Source: Pseudomonas japonica
Lineage (GTDB): Bacteria; Pseudomonadota; Gammaproteobacteria; Pseudomonadales; Pseudomonadaceae
Assembly: GCF_900188455.1 (NCBI RefSeq)
Contig: NZ_FZOL01000015.1
Location: 110,036 to 174,035, forward strand
Direction of reading: 5' to 3'
DNA: 64,000 nt
The notes below the pieces were generated by a model that was not told where the DNA came from, did not search any database, and saw nothing but the letters and a program-made list of their open reading frames with translations. Positions within the stretch are counted from its first letter, which is position 1. Each line of letters begins with the position of its first letter. The position numbers and the translations under genes were made by a program. Below are positions 26,421 through 34,623 of this stretch, one piece after another.

Positions 26421-26437
26421 TGAACCACGCTGGTGCA
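26421..26437. promoter_or_regulatory. NtrC-like binding site upstream of nirB
   Basis: Minus strand TGCACCAGCGTGGTTCA closely follows the NtrC palindrome TGCACC-N5-GGTGCA. It is about 70 bases upstream of the sigma-54 element, a normal enhancer distance. Confidence 0.5.
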
Positions 26438-26485
26438 GAAATCGCCATGTTGCAGCATGTTGATGCAGTGAGTTTCCCGGCCGCA

Positions 26486-29400
26486 TCAGTACACATCCCG
26501 CAGGTAGCGCTTGTCCCGCCCCATCTGCGCTACATACAGCGCCGCCTGTTCGGCACTCATCCCGCCATGCTCCGCGACCACGTCCTTCAGCGCCGCATCG
26601 ACATCCCTGGCCATGCGTCCGGCATCGCCGCAGACATAGAAGTACGCGCCATCACGCAGCCAGCGCCACAGCTCCGCGCCCTGCTCGCGCATGCGCTGCT
26701 GCACATAGATCTTGTCCTGCTGATCGCGCGAGAACGCGGTGTCCAGCCGGGTCAGCACACCGCTCTGGCGCCATGCCAGCAACTCGTCGCGGTAGTAGAA
26801 GTCGCAGGCTTCGCGCTGTTCGCCGAAGAACAGCCAGTTGGCGCCGCTGGCGGCACGCGCCTCGCGCTCCTGGAGAAAGGCACGAAACGGCGCGATGCCG
26901 GTGCCGGGCCCGACCATGATCAGCGGCCGGCTGTCATCCTCGGGCAAGCGAAAACTCGCGGACGGCTGTGGGAAGATCGACACCTTCAGTTCCCCGGCAC
27001 GATCGGCGACAAAGGTCGAACACACGCCCTTGCGCTGGCCGTAACGCACCGTCGACATCGTCAGGTGCACCTGCCGCGGATGCTGGCGCGGGCTGGAACT
27101 GATGGAGTAGAGCCGGGGCTGCAAGGGCTTGAGCAAGGTCAGCCAGTCCGCCAGGGGCAGCGACAGGGGAAACTCGGCGAGCAGGTCCGCCAGTTGCCGT
27201 CCCCACAAGGCATCCCTGTCGCCGGGGCAGGCCGGATGCACGGCGCGGAAGCGCTCCAGCCACTGCGGGGTGATCCGGGTGATATCCAGGTGATCGCTCA
27301 GCGCTTCGCGCAGCGACATCGGCGCCTGGCCCTTCAGGGTGACCTGAAGCGCCGCGTCGAGCCCGCTGCGTTCGAGCACTTCCTCGACCAGTTGCGGACA
27401 GTTGCGCGGCCAGACCCCGAGGGCGTCGCCGGCTTCGTAGCGCAGCCCGCTGTCACCCAGGTCGAAAACGATCTGCCGGGTCTCCTTGCTGGCTCCCGGC
27501 CCGTTGAGCAGGCGATTTTCCACGACCCGCGCGGGCAATGGCGCCTGCTTGCCGAACGCCGCCTGCAGCGGTTCACTCAGCGCCAGCGGAGCCTGCGCCA
27601 GCTTCGTGGTCAACGCCTGCAGCCAGCCGGCGAAGGGCTCGTCGAAATCCGGCTCGCAATCGACCCGCTCCAGCAGACGCTGGCCGCCCAGCTCGGCAAG
27701 ACGCTGATCGAGCTTGCGGCCAAAGCCGCAGAACTGGTCGTAGCTGGAGTCCCCCAGGGCCAGGACCGCGTAAGGCCGTTTCGCCCAGTCAGCGCCCTCG
27801 CCCTGCAGCGATTGCCAGAATGCCGTGGCGCTGTCCGGGGCCTCGCCGTCGCCGAAGGTGCTGGTGATCAGCAACAGGCTCGCAGCCTCGCCGACCCGTG
27901 CCGGCTGGACGCTTTCCATGCACTCCAGTTGCACCGTCAACCCGGCCTCGCGCAGATGGCCAGCGCAGCGCTCGGCCAGGGTCTGGCTGTTGCCGGTCTG
28001 CGAAGCCCAGAGCACCAGATGCGCCGGGGTGGTCGGCGCGTCCAGGGAGGCCATGGCAGGCAGGGCCTCGGCACGGGAATACAGGCCGGCCAGCAGGCCG
28101 TCGACGAACAGCCTTCGCGATGGCGCCAGCGGCGCGCTGGCCGGCAAGGTCGGGACGCCCTCGTGGCGCATCCTCTCCAGCCCCAGCAGGAAGCCATGCA
28201 GGTACTGTTGCTCATTCTCGGCCAGGGCCAGTTCGGGCGGCGTGCCCAGGCCCAGGACCTGGCGCAGGGTGTCGTAGGGCATGGGCCGGCTCTCCTCGGA
28301 GATGGCGGGATCGAGTTGAAGGATATCGAGGCGCTCGCCACTGACCCGGCTCAGGACCACGGCGCAGTGCTTGAAGGCGGGTTGCAGCGACAGCGGATCG
28401 ACCGCATCGCAGGTCACCGCGTTGATCGCCAGTTGCTCGCCGTACAGGTCGTTCCAGTGGAAGGGTGCAAAGCAGTTGCCCGGCATCACCCGCGTGGTGA
28501 TCCGCGCCGGCAGCACGGCCTGGCCACGCCGCGAGCGGACCTGGACCTGATCCTTCTCGGCGATGCCGAGTTCGGCGGCGTCCTGCGGATGGATTTCCAC
28601 GAAGGGGCCGGGGTCGAGCTTGTTGAGGCTGGCCACCTTGCCGGTCTTGGTCAGGGTGTGCCACTGGTGCTGGACACGACCGGTGTTGAGCACCAACGGG
28701 TAGGACGCGTCCGGCAGTTCCGCAGGCGGCAGCCACGGCCGGGCGAAGAATCGGGCCTTGCCATTGGCCGTGGCGAAGACGATATCCGGACGCTCACCAT
28801 CGACAGCGTCCTTCAGCGTCTGGCTCAGGCCATTGTTGAGATAACGCAGCGGGCTGCGCGAATCGGCGCGGCCCGGTTCACACGGCCACTGCCGCGGGCC
28901 GCTGCGCAGCGTTGCGTAGTCCAGGCCGCGCAGGTCGTAGCCGCTGGCCGGGTTCCAGGCCTGGCGAATTTCCTCGAAGACCTCCTCGGCGCTGGCGTAG
29001 CTGAAAGCGTCCGCATAGCCCATGGCGCAGGCCACCCGGGCAATGATCTGCCAATCGGCCAGGCTCTCGCCGGGGGCGTCCACCGCCTTGGCGGTCAGGG
29101 TCAGGTTGCGCTCGGAATTGATCATCACCCCTTCGCTTTCGGCCCACAGCGCGGCGGGCAGAAGGATGTCGGCGTAACGGTTGGTTTCCGTGTCGAGGAA
29201 GGCGTCCTGGCTGATCACCAGCTCCGCCGCGCGCAGCCCGTCGATCACCCGCTGGCGGTTGGCGACGCTGGCCACCGGGTTGCTGCAGATGATCCAGCAG
29301 GCTTTTACCTGGCCGGCGGCCAACTGTTCGAACAGGCCGATGGTGCCCTCGCCCGCCTCGGCGCGCAGGCTGCCGGCCGGGATCTTCCAGAGTCGTTCGA

Positions 29401-30490
29401 CGAACTGCCGATCCGCCTCCACCAGCGCCGAACGCTGGCCTGGCAAACCGGGGCCCATGTAGCCCATTTCCCGACCGCCCATGGCATTCGGCTGACCGGT
29501 CAGGGAGAAAGGACCGCTGCCGGGTCGGCAGATGGCGCCGGTCGCCAGGTGCAGGTTGCACAGGGCATTGGTGTGCCAGGTGCCCTGGATGCTCTGGTTC
29601 AGGCCCATGGTCCAGCAGCTCATCCAGTCCTTGGCCGCGCCGATCCAGGCAGCCGCCTGGCGGATATCGGCTTCGGCAAGACCGGTGATCTGCGCCACCC
29701 GCGCCGGGGTGTAGTCGGCGAGAAAGGCCGGCATCTCCTCCCAGCCTTCGGTGTAGCGCTGGATGAAGGCGTTGTCGGTCTGCCCGTTTTCATGCAGCAG
29801 GTGCAGCAGACCGTTGATCAGCGCCAGATCGGTGCCGGGACGGACCTGCAGGAACAGATCGGCCTTGTCCGCCGTGGCGCTGCGCCGCGGATCGACCACG
29901 ATCAGGCGGGCGCCAGCCTTGAGCCGGTCGAGCAGGCGCAGGAACAGGATCGGGTGACAGTCGGCCATGTTGGCGCCGATCACGAAGAACACCTCGGCCT
30001 TGTCGAAGTCCTGGTAGCTGCCCGGCGGCCCGTCGGCACCCAGCGACAGCTTGTAGCCGCTGCCGGCGCTGGCCATGCACAGGCGCGAGTTGGATTCGAT
30101 ATGGCGACTGCGGATGAAGCCCTTCACCAGTTTGTTGGCCAGGTACTGGGCTTCCAGCGACATCTGCCCGGACACGTACAGTGCCACGGCGTCCGGGCCG
30201 TCGCGGTCGATGATCTCGCGCAGACGCCGGGCGGCCTGTTCGAGCGCCTGGTCCATGCCCAGGCGCACCGGATCGCGCTGGCGCTGATCGCGCAGCCAGG
30301 CCCATTCCATGCGCCCGGACTCGCGCAACGGCTGATGGCAACTCAGGCCCTTGGTGCACAGGCGCCCGAAATTGCTCGGGTGCTGCTTGTCGCCGCTGAC
30401 CTTGATGACCTGGTTGTCCGCCACGCTCATGACGATGCCGCAACCGACACCGCAATATGGGCAGACACTGCGCACCGTCGTGCTGGCCAT
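26486..30490 (-). CDS. Assimilatory nitrate reductase fused to CysJ-like diflavin reductase
   Basis: 1334-aa cytoplasmic enzyme reducing nitrate to nitrite. An N-terminal [4Fe-4S] site (C10, C13, C17, C45) and a molybdopterin bis-MGD catalytic domain extend to about residue 720. A flavodoxin-like FMN domain (LWASQTGNSQTLAE, about 825) and a ferredoxin-NADP reductase FAD/NADPH domain (about 990-1334, ending RDKRYLRDVY) follow. The fusion lets NADPH electrons pass directly to the Mo centre. It sits upstream of nirB on the same strand, 286 bases apart. AAGGAG precedes MASTTVRS. Confidence 0.94.
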   Translation of the reverse strand: MASTTVRSVCPYCGVGCGIVMSVADNQVIKVSGDKQHPSNFGRLCTKGLSCHQPLRESGRMEWAWLRDQRQRDPVRLGMDQALEQAARRLREIIDRDGPDAVALYVSGQMSLEAQYLANKLVKGFIRSRHIESNSRLCMASAGSGYKLSLGADGPPGSYQDFDKAEVFFVIGANMADCHPILFLRLLDRLKAGARLIVVDPRRSATADKADLFLQVRPGTDLALINGLLHLLHENGQTDNAFIQRYTEGWEEMPAFLADYTPARVAQITGLAEADIRQAAAWIGAAKDWMSCWTMGLNQSIQGTWHTNALCNLHLATGAICRPGSGPFSLTGQPNAMGGREMGYMGPGLPGQRSALVEADRQFVERLWKIPAGSLRAEAGEGTIGLFEQLAAGQVKACWIICSNPVASVANRQRVIDGLRAAELVISQDAFLDTETNRYADILLPAALWAESEGVMINSERNLTLTAKAVDAPGESLADWQIIARVACAMGYADAFSYASAEEVFEEIRQAWNPASGYDLRGLDYATLRSGPRQWPCEPGRADSRSPLRYLNNGLSQTLKDAVDGERPDIVFATANGKARFFARPWLPPAELPDASYPLVLNTGRVQHQWHTLTKTGKVASLNKLDPGPFVEIHPQDAAELGIAEKDQVQVRSRRGQAVLPARITTRVMPGNCFAPFHWNDLYGEQLAINAVTCDAVDPLSLQPAFKHCAVVLSRVSGERLDILQLDPAISEESRPMPYDTLRQVLGLGTPPELALAENEQQYLHGFLLGLERMRHEGVPTLPASAPLAPSRRLFVDGLLAGLYSRAEALPAMASLDAPTTPAHLVLWASQTGNSQTLAERCAGHLREAGLTVQLECMESVQPARVGEAASLLLITSTFGDGEAPDSATAFWQSLQGEGADWAKRPYAVLALGDSSYDQFCGFGRKLDQRLAELGGQRLLERVDCEPDFDEPFAGWLQALTTKLAQAPLALSEPLQAAFGKQAPLPARVVENRLLNGPGASKETRQIVFDLGDSGLRYEAGDALGVWPRNCPQLVEEVLERSGLDAALQVTLKGQAPMSLREALSDHLDITRITPQWLERFRAVHPACPGDRDALWGRQLADLLAEFPLSLPLADWLTLLKPLQPRLYSISSSPRQHPRQVHLTMSTVRYGQRKGVCSTFVADRAGELKVSIFPQPSASFRLPEDDSRPLIMVGPGTGIAPFRAFLQEREARAASGANWLFFGEQREACDFYYRDELLAWRQSGVLTRLDTAFSRDQQDKIYVQQRMREQGAELWRWLRDGAYFYVCGDAGRMARDVDAALKDVVAEHGGMSAEQAALYVAQMGRDKRYLRDVY

Positions 30491-30512
30491 GACCCTGACT
30501 CCTTCGCAAAAC

Positions 30513-30568
30513 AAAAAGGCGCCCTGCCGCCCCGGCCTGAATGAACAGGGGAGCGACACGGCGCCTTT
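30513..30568 (-). terminator. Attenuator terminator in the nitrate reductase leader
   Basis: On the minus strand, AAAGGCGCC pairs with GGCGCCTTT across an inner CCCCTG/CAGG-GGGG hairpin, and the stem runs into CTTTTTGTTTT 20 bases before the start codon. The 5' arm is buried in the preceding hairpin when that forms. Confidence 0.78.
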
Positions 30569-30599
30569 GTCGTGAATGGGGCAATCGACGTTGATTGCC
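30554..30599 (-). promoter_or_regulatory. ANTAR (NasT-type) antitermination element, nitrate reductase leader
   Basis: Hairpin 1 (30580-30599) is GGCAATC/GATTGCC with hexaloop AACGUC, identical to the loop in the nirB leader. The second hairpin (30554-30572) is CGACA/TGTCG enclosing AAGGCGCCG, which holds the 5' arm of the terminator. Hairpin 1 is clear. The second is less regular. Confidence 0.72.
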
Positions 30600-30613
30600 T
30601 GATGGTCAGGTCA

Positions 30614-30631
30614 AAGCAAGGGGCGCGCCAA
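30614..30631 (-). promoter_or_regulatory. Sigma-54 promoter of the nitrate reductase gene
   Basis: Minus strand TTGGCGCGCCCCTTGCTT has GG-N10-GC spacing and a consensus TTGC -12 element, 15 bases upstream of the ANTAR hairpin. Confidence 0.68.
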
Positions 30632-30685
30632 AACGGCCGGAAGCCCGGAATCAGGGGATGGCGAGGTATCGAGGGCGGCGCAGGA

Positions 30686-30712
30686 TGCACCGTCGTGGTG
30701 AGCGTTGCACCA
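30686..30712. promoter_or_regulatory. NtrC-like sites upstream of the nitrate reductase gene
   Basis: TGCACCGTCGTGGTGAG at 30686-30702 resembles the NtrC palindrome, and a further half-site TGCACCA lies at 30706-30712. Both are 55-100 bases upstream of the sigma-54 element. Confidence 0.45.
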
Positions 30713-30741
30713 ACGCAGCGCGGGCAGGAAAACGCAGGCAC

Positions 30742-30767
30742 AAAAAAAGCGACCCTCAGGTCGCTTT
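30742..30767 (-). terminator. Terminator of the tRNA operon
   Basis: Minus strand stem AGCGACC/GGGTCGCT with loop TGA and seven T residues, downstream of tRNA-Asp. Confidence 0.9.
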
Positions 30768-30809
30768 CTCTGTTGCTTCCGGGTGTTCAGTGGGCCCTGG
30801 AAGCGAATA

Positions 30810-30886
30810 TGGCGCAGCGGACGGGACTCGAACCCGCGACCCCCGGCGTGACAGGCCGGTATTCTAACCGACTGAACTACCGCTGC
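30810..30886 (-). tRNA. tRNA-Asp (GTC)
   Basis: 77 bases including encoded CCA. Acceptor stem GCAGCGG/CCGCTGC with discriminator G, anticodon loop CTGTCAC (GTC), T-arm GGTTCGAGTCC. It is cotranscribed with the upstream tRNA-Val and ends before a Rho-independent terminator. Confidence 0.97.
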
Positions 30887-30902
30887 GCGTAACACTGAGA
30901 TT

Positions 30903-30978
30903 TGGTGGGTGATGACGGGATCGAACCGCCGACCCTCTGCTTGTAAGGCAGATGCTCTCCCGGCTGAGCTAATCACCC
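30903..30978 (-). tRNA. tRNA-Val (TAC)
   Basis: 76 bases including encoded CCA. Acceptor stem GGGTGAT/ATCACCC, anticodon loop CTTACAA (TAC), T-arm GGTTCGATCCC. First gene of a two-tRNA unit. Confidence 0.97.
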
Positions 30979-30998
30979 ATCGTCTCGGTGTGGCGCGC

Positions 30999-31027
30999 AT
31001 TCTACGGAGCACCCGATACTCTGGCAA
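30999..31027 (-). promoter_or_regulatory. Sigma-70 promoter of the tRNA operon
   Basis: Minus strand TTGCCA, 17-base spacer, TAGAAT, ending about 20 bases before the tRNA-Val 5' end. This is a near-consensus promoter, as expected for stable RNA. Confidence 0.8.
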
Positions 31028-31137
31028 GCACTTTTTGAAAAAAAATTTTCAGGCGTTCCAACGACTTAGCGGACTTGGCCTGGAAGCGCCGCTCGGAGAA
31101 TAATGCCCCCCTTATGTAATGAGGAGAGATTCGCCCC

Positions 31138-32058
31138 ATGTGGTTCAAAAACCTGCTGAGCTATCGCCTGACCCAGGACATCCCGTTCGACGCCGAAGCG
31201 CTGGAAGCGGCCCTCGCCAGCAAGCCTGCCCGCCCATGCGCCAGCCAGGAGTTGACCACCTATGGCTTCGTCGCGCCGTTCGGCAAGGGTGAGGACGCTC
31301 CCCTGGTGCATGTCAGCGGTGACTTCCTGCTGATCGCCGCGCGCAAGGAAGAACGCATCCTGCCCGGCAGCGTCGTGCGCGACGCAGTCAAGGAGAAGGT
31401 CGACGAGATCGAGACCGAGCAGATGCGCAAGGTCTATAAAAAGGAACGCGACCAGATCAAGGACGAGATCATCCAGGCCTTCCTGCCCCGCGCCTTCATT
31501 CGCCGGGCGATGGTCTTCGCCGCCATCGCGCCGAAGCTCGGCCTGATCCTGGTCAACTCGGCCAGCGCCAAGCGTGCCGAAGACCTGCTCTCGACCCTGC
31601 GTGAAGTCATGGGCTCGCTGCCGGTGCGTCCGGTCACGGTGAAGATCGCGCCGAGCGCGACCATGACCGACTGGGTGAAGAACCAGCAGGCCGCCCCGGA
31701 CTTCCACGTACTGGACGAATGCGAACTGCGCGATACCCATGAAGACGGCGGCATCGTGCGCTGCAAGCGCCAGGACCTGACCAGCGACGAGATCCAGCTG
31801 CACCTGGGCACCGGCAAGCAGGTCACCCAGCTGGCCCTGGCCTGGCAGGACAAGCTGTCCTTCGTGCTGGACGACAAGACGGTGATCAAGCGCCTGAAGT
31901 TCGAGGAACTGCTGCAGGACCAGGCCGAGGAAGACGGCGGCGACGAAGCGCTGGGTCAACTGGACGCCAGCTTCACCTTGATGATGCTGACCTTCTCCGA
32001 ATTCCTCCCGGCGCTGTTCGAAGCGCTGGGCGGCGAGGAGATTCCGCAGGGGATCTGA
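31138..32058 (+). CDS. rdgC: Recombination-associated protein RdgC
   Basis: 306-aa nucleoid-associated DNA-binding protein that forms a ring around duplex DNA and restrains RecA. The full family length and the opening MWFKNLLSYRLTQDIPFD are typical. Blocks YGFVAPFG and KKERDQIKDEIIQAFLPRAF are present. It is divergent from the tRNA operon. Confidence 0.95.
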   Translation: MWFKNLLSYRLTQDIPFDAEALEAALASKPARPCASQELTTYGFVAPFGKGEDAPLVHVSGDFLLIAARKEERILPGSVVRDAVKEKVDEIETEQMRKVYKKERDQIKDEIIQAFLPRAFIRRAMVFAAIAPKLGLILVNSASAKRAEDLLSTLREVMGSLPVRPVTVKIAPSATMTDWVKNQQAAPDFHVLDECELRDTHEDGGIVRCKRQDLTSDEIQLHLGTGKQVTQLALAWQDKLSFVLDDKTVIKRLKFEELLQDQAEEDGGDEALGQLDASFTLMMLTFSEFLPALFEALGGEEIPQGI

Positions 32059-32139
32059 TCCATCCAGGGGGCCGCGGCGCGGCCCCTTCATCCCCTGGAT
32101 TTGCCCTTGCCAGGGAAAATGTGCACTATAGTGCGCACT

Positions 32140-32187
32140 GCGAGGACGACCTCGCGACGCACCGCGTGAACATCCGGGGACGGCCCC
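32140..32187 (+). promoter_or_regulatory. Guanidine-II (mini-ykkC) riboswitch
   Basis: Two short hairpins, GCGAGG-ACGA-CCTCGC at 32140-32155 and GGGG-ACGG-CCCC at 32176-32187, have the paired ACGR tetraloops that define this class. The second ends 11 bases before the GGAG of the exporter gene. The class binds guanidinium and turns on exporters of the SugE/Gdx type, exactly the gene found next. Confidence 0.88.
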
Positions 32188-32209
32188 ATCACCTGATGGA
32201 GTATCGAGC

Positions 32210-32527
32210 ATGTCCTGGATCATTCTGTTTTTCGCCGGCCTCTTCGAAGTCGGCTGGGCCGTCGGCCTGAAATACACCGATGGCTTCACCCGCCCCCTTC
32301 CCACCGCATTGACCGTCGCCGCCATGGCCGTGAGCCTGGGCCTGCTCGGCCTGGCGATGAAGGAATTGCCGCTGGGTACCGCCTACGCCATCTGGACCGG
32401 CGTCGGCGCGGTGGGCACGGTGATCGCCGGGATCATCCTGTTCGGCGAATCCATGGCCCTGGTGCGCCTGGTCAGCGTTGCGCTGATCATCGCCGGCCTG
32501 ATCGGCCTGAAGGTCAGCGCAAGCTGA
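32210..32527 (+). CDS. sugE: SMR-family guanidinium exporter (Gdx/SugE)
   Basis: 105-aa four-helix small multidrug resistance protein that works as a dual-topology dimer and exchanges guanidinium for protons. The conserved membrane Glu is E13 (FFAGLFEVGW). Blocks GTAYAIWTGVGAVG and the closing helix VRLVSVALIIAGLIGLK fit the SugE/Gdx subgroup rather than EmrE. The guanidine riboswitch upstream supports Gdx function. Confidence 0.93.
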   Translation: MSWIILFFAGLFEVGWAVGLKYTDGFTRPLPTALTVAAMAVSLGLLGLAMKELPLGTAYAIWTGVGAVGTVIAGIILFGESMALVRLVSVALIIAGLIGLKVSAS

Positions 32528-32545
32528 CCTTCCCCCTCTACGTCG

Positions 32546-34420
32546 CTAGCGGATTTCTCCGCGCAACGCCCCTACCCGTTCGCGCAGCAGCGCCGGCTCC
32601 GCCTGTTCGCCAGGAATCGCGGCGCCGGCCACCAGGGTCACCCGTGACCAGAAGCGCCGGAAGAAGCCCTTGGCCGGGTCGCGACTGAAGAAACTCCCCC
32701 ACAACCCCTGCAACGCCAACGGAATCACCGGCACCGGCGTGCGCTGCAGGATCAGCTTGACCCCGCCCTTGAACTCGTCGATCTCGCCATCACCGGTCAG
32801 CTTGCCTTCCGGGAAGATGCACACCAGCTCACCCGCCTCCAGGTATTCGGCGATGCGTTCGAAGGCACGCTCGTAGGTGGCGCGGTCCTCGTTGCGCCCG
32901 GCGATGGGGATGGCCCCGGCGGTGCGGAAGATGAAGTTGAGCACCGGCAGGTTGTAGATCCGGTAGTACATGACGAAACGCATCGGCCGGCGCACCGCGC
33001 CGGCAATCAGCAGCGCGTCGACGAACGACACATGGTTGCACACCAGCAGCGCCGCGCCTTCGTCGGGAATCCGCTCCAGGTCGCGATGCCTGACCCGGTA
33101 CATGGAATGGCTGAGCAGCCAGATCATGAAGCGCATGCTGAATTCGGGGACGATCTTGAAGATGTAGGCATTCACCGCGATGTTGAGCAGCGACACCACC
33201 AGGAACAGCTGCGGAATCTCCAGCCCCGCCACGCCGAGCAGGAGCATGGTGACGATCGCCGAGACCACCATGAACAGCGCATTGAGAATATTGTTCGCGG
33301 CAATCACCCGGGCCCGCTGGTCTTCCGGGGTGCGCGCCTGGATCAGCGCATACAGCGGCACGATATAGAAGCCGCCGAACACCCCGAGGCCGACGATCGA
33401 CAGCAGGATCCACCAGGCCTTGGCCATGCCCAGCAGCGCCAGCCAGTCATAAGGCGCGTCCGCCGCCGGGATATACCCGGAATGCCACCACCAGAGCAGG
33501 CCGAACAGGGTCAGGCCAAAGGAGCCGAACGGCACCAGGCCGATCTCGACCTTGCGGCCGCTGAGCCGTTCGCAGAGCAGCGAACCGAGGGCGATGCCCA
33601 CCGAGAACAGGGTGAGGATCAGGGTGACCACGGTTTCGTCACCGTGCAGCGAGACCTTGGCGTATTCCGGAATCTGCGTCAGGTAGATCGCCCCGACGAA
33701 CCAGAACCACGAGTTGCCGACGATCGAGCGGGACACCGCCGGGGTCTGGTTCAGGCCCATGCGCAGGGTCGCGCCGGTCTGGGCGAAGATGTTCCATTGC
33801 AGCTTCAGTTCCGGCGAGGCCGCGGCGGCACGTGGAATGAAGCGGCTGGCAAGATAGCCCAGGGCCGCGGTGAGCACGATGGCGCACGCCACCACCGGGG
33901 CATAGCCACTGACCGACAGCATCACACCCGCGGCGATGGTTCCGGCGAGGATCGCCAGGAACGTGCCCATCTCCACCAGGCCGTTGCCGCCCACCAGTTC
34001 TTCTTCGCGCAATGCCTGGGGCAGAATCGAATACTTGACCGGGCCGAACAGCGCCGAGTGGGTACCCATGGCGAACAGTGCCACGAGCATCAGCCACAGC
34101 TGGTTATAAAGGAAGCCCACGGCACCGATGGCCATGATCACCACCTCGGCCAGCTTGATGGTGCGGATCAGCGCATCCTTGGCGTACTTCTCGCCGAACT
34201 GCCCGGCCAGCGCCGAGAACAGGAAGAACGGCAGGATGAACAGCAGGGCGCAGAGGCTGACCAGCATCGACCCGCTGCCGCCGATGCTCAGCTTGTAGAG
34301 GATCGCCAGGATCAGCGACTGCTTGTACAGGTTGTCGTTGAAGGCACCCAGCGACTGGGTGATGAAGAACGGCAGGAAGCGACGCTTCCTGAGCAAGGCG
34401 AACTGGGAGGTGTGGCTCAT
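32546..34420 (-). CDS. MFS transporter fused to PlsC-type acyltransferase
   Basis: 624 aa: an LplT-like MFS domain with about 12 membrane segments (residues about 1-410), then a 1-acylglycerol-3-phosphate acyltransferase domain with NHVSFVDA (NHX4D motif) and FPEGKLT. E. coli has a lysophospholipid flippase (LplT) next to the acyltransferase/acyl-ACP synthetase Aas. Here flippase and acyltransferase are one chain and no acyl-ACP synthetase domain is present. It probably imports and re-acylates lysophospholipids at the inner membrane. The start MSHTSQFALL excludes 36 non-homologous residues. Confidence 0.88.
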   Translation of the reverse strand: MSHTSQFALLRKRRFLPFFITQSLGAFNDNLYKQSLILAILYKLSIGGSGSMLVSLCALLFILPFFLFSALAGQFGEKYAKDALIRTIKLAEVVIMAIGAVGFLYNQLWLMLVALFAMGTHSALFGPVKYSILPQALREEELVGGNGLVEMGTFLAILAGTIAAGVMLSVSGYAPVVACAIVLTAALGYLASRFIPRAAAASPELKLQWNIFAQTGATLRMGLNQTPAVSRSIVGNSWFWFVGAIYLTQIPEYAKVSLHGDETVVTLILTLFSVGIALGSLLCERLSGRKVEIGLVPFGSFGLTLFGLLWWWHSGYIPAADAPYDWLALLGMAKAWWILLSIVGLGVFGGFYIVPLYALIQARTPEDQRARVIAANNILNALFMVVSAIVTMLLLGVAGLEIPQLFLVVSLLNIAVNAYIFKIVPEFSMRFMIWLLSHSMYRVRHRDLERIPDEGAALLVCNHVSFVDALLIAGAVRRPMRFVMYYRIYNLPVLNFIFRTAGAIPIAGRNEDRATYERAFERIAEYLEAGELVCIFPEGKLTGDGEIDEFKGGVKLILQRTPVPVIPLALQGLWGSFFSRDPAKGFFRRFWSRVTLVAGAAIPGEQAEPALLRERVGALRGEIR

Positions 34421-34535
34421 CGTCCGTGTACCTGATCGGGCTTTGTGATTTGAGGCGCCGGGCGCGGGAAAAGCCACACTTTGCAGGAATGCAGTTCGAT
34501 TCGGCCAGCCCCTGGAAATACTTGCCAATCAATTG

Positions 34536-34618
34536 GGCCCGCGTTGCGGTCCTTCGCAGTGGTTCGGCTGCCCCGGTAGGAGCGTGGCTCGCCCGCGAAG
34601 GAGCGCAACGCGCTCCCC
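34536..34618. repeat. Degenerate REP doublet
   Basis: GCGTTGCGGTCCTTCGC and GCGAAGGAGCGCAACGC face each other around GTAGGAGCGTGGC. Same family as the repeat at 14546-14643 but with a diverged centre. Confidence 0.6.
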
Positions 34619-34623
34619 AAAGC

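Noticed and set aside
26360..30544. 1394-codon open frame on the plus strand
   Set aside because: Antisense to the nitrate reductase gene, same compositional artefact, no recognisable domain.
30572..30892. Short frames across the nitrate reductase promoter and tRNA-Asp
   Set aside because: They read through a tRNA and a terminator; not coding.
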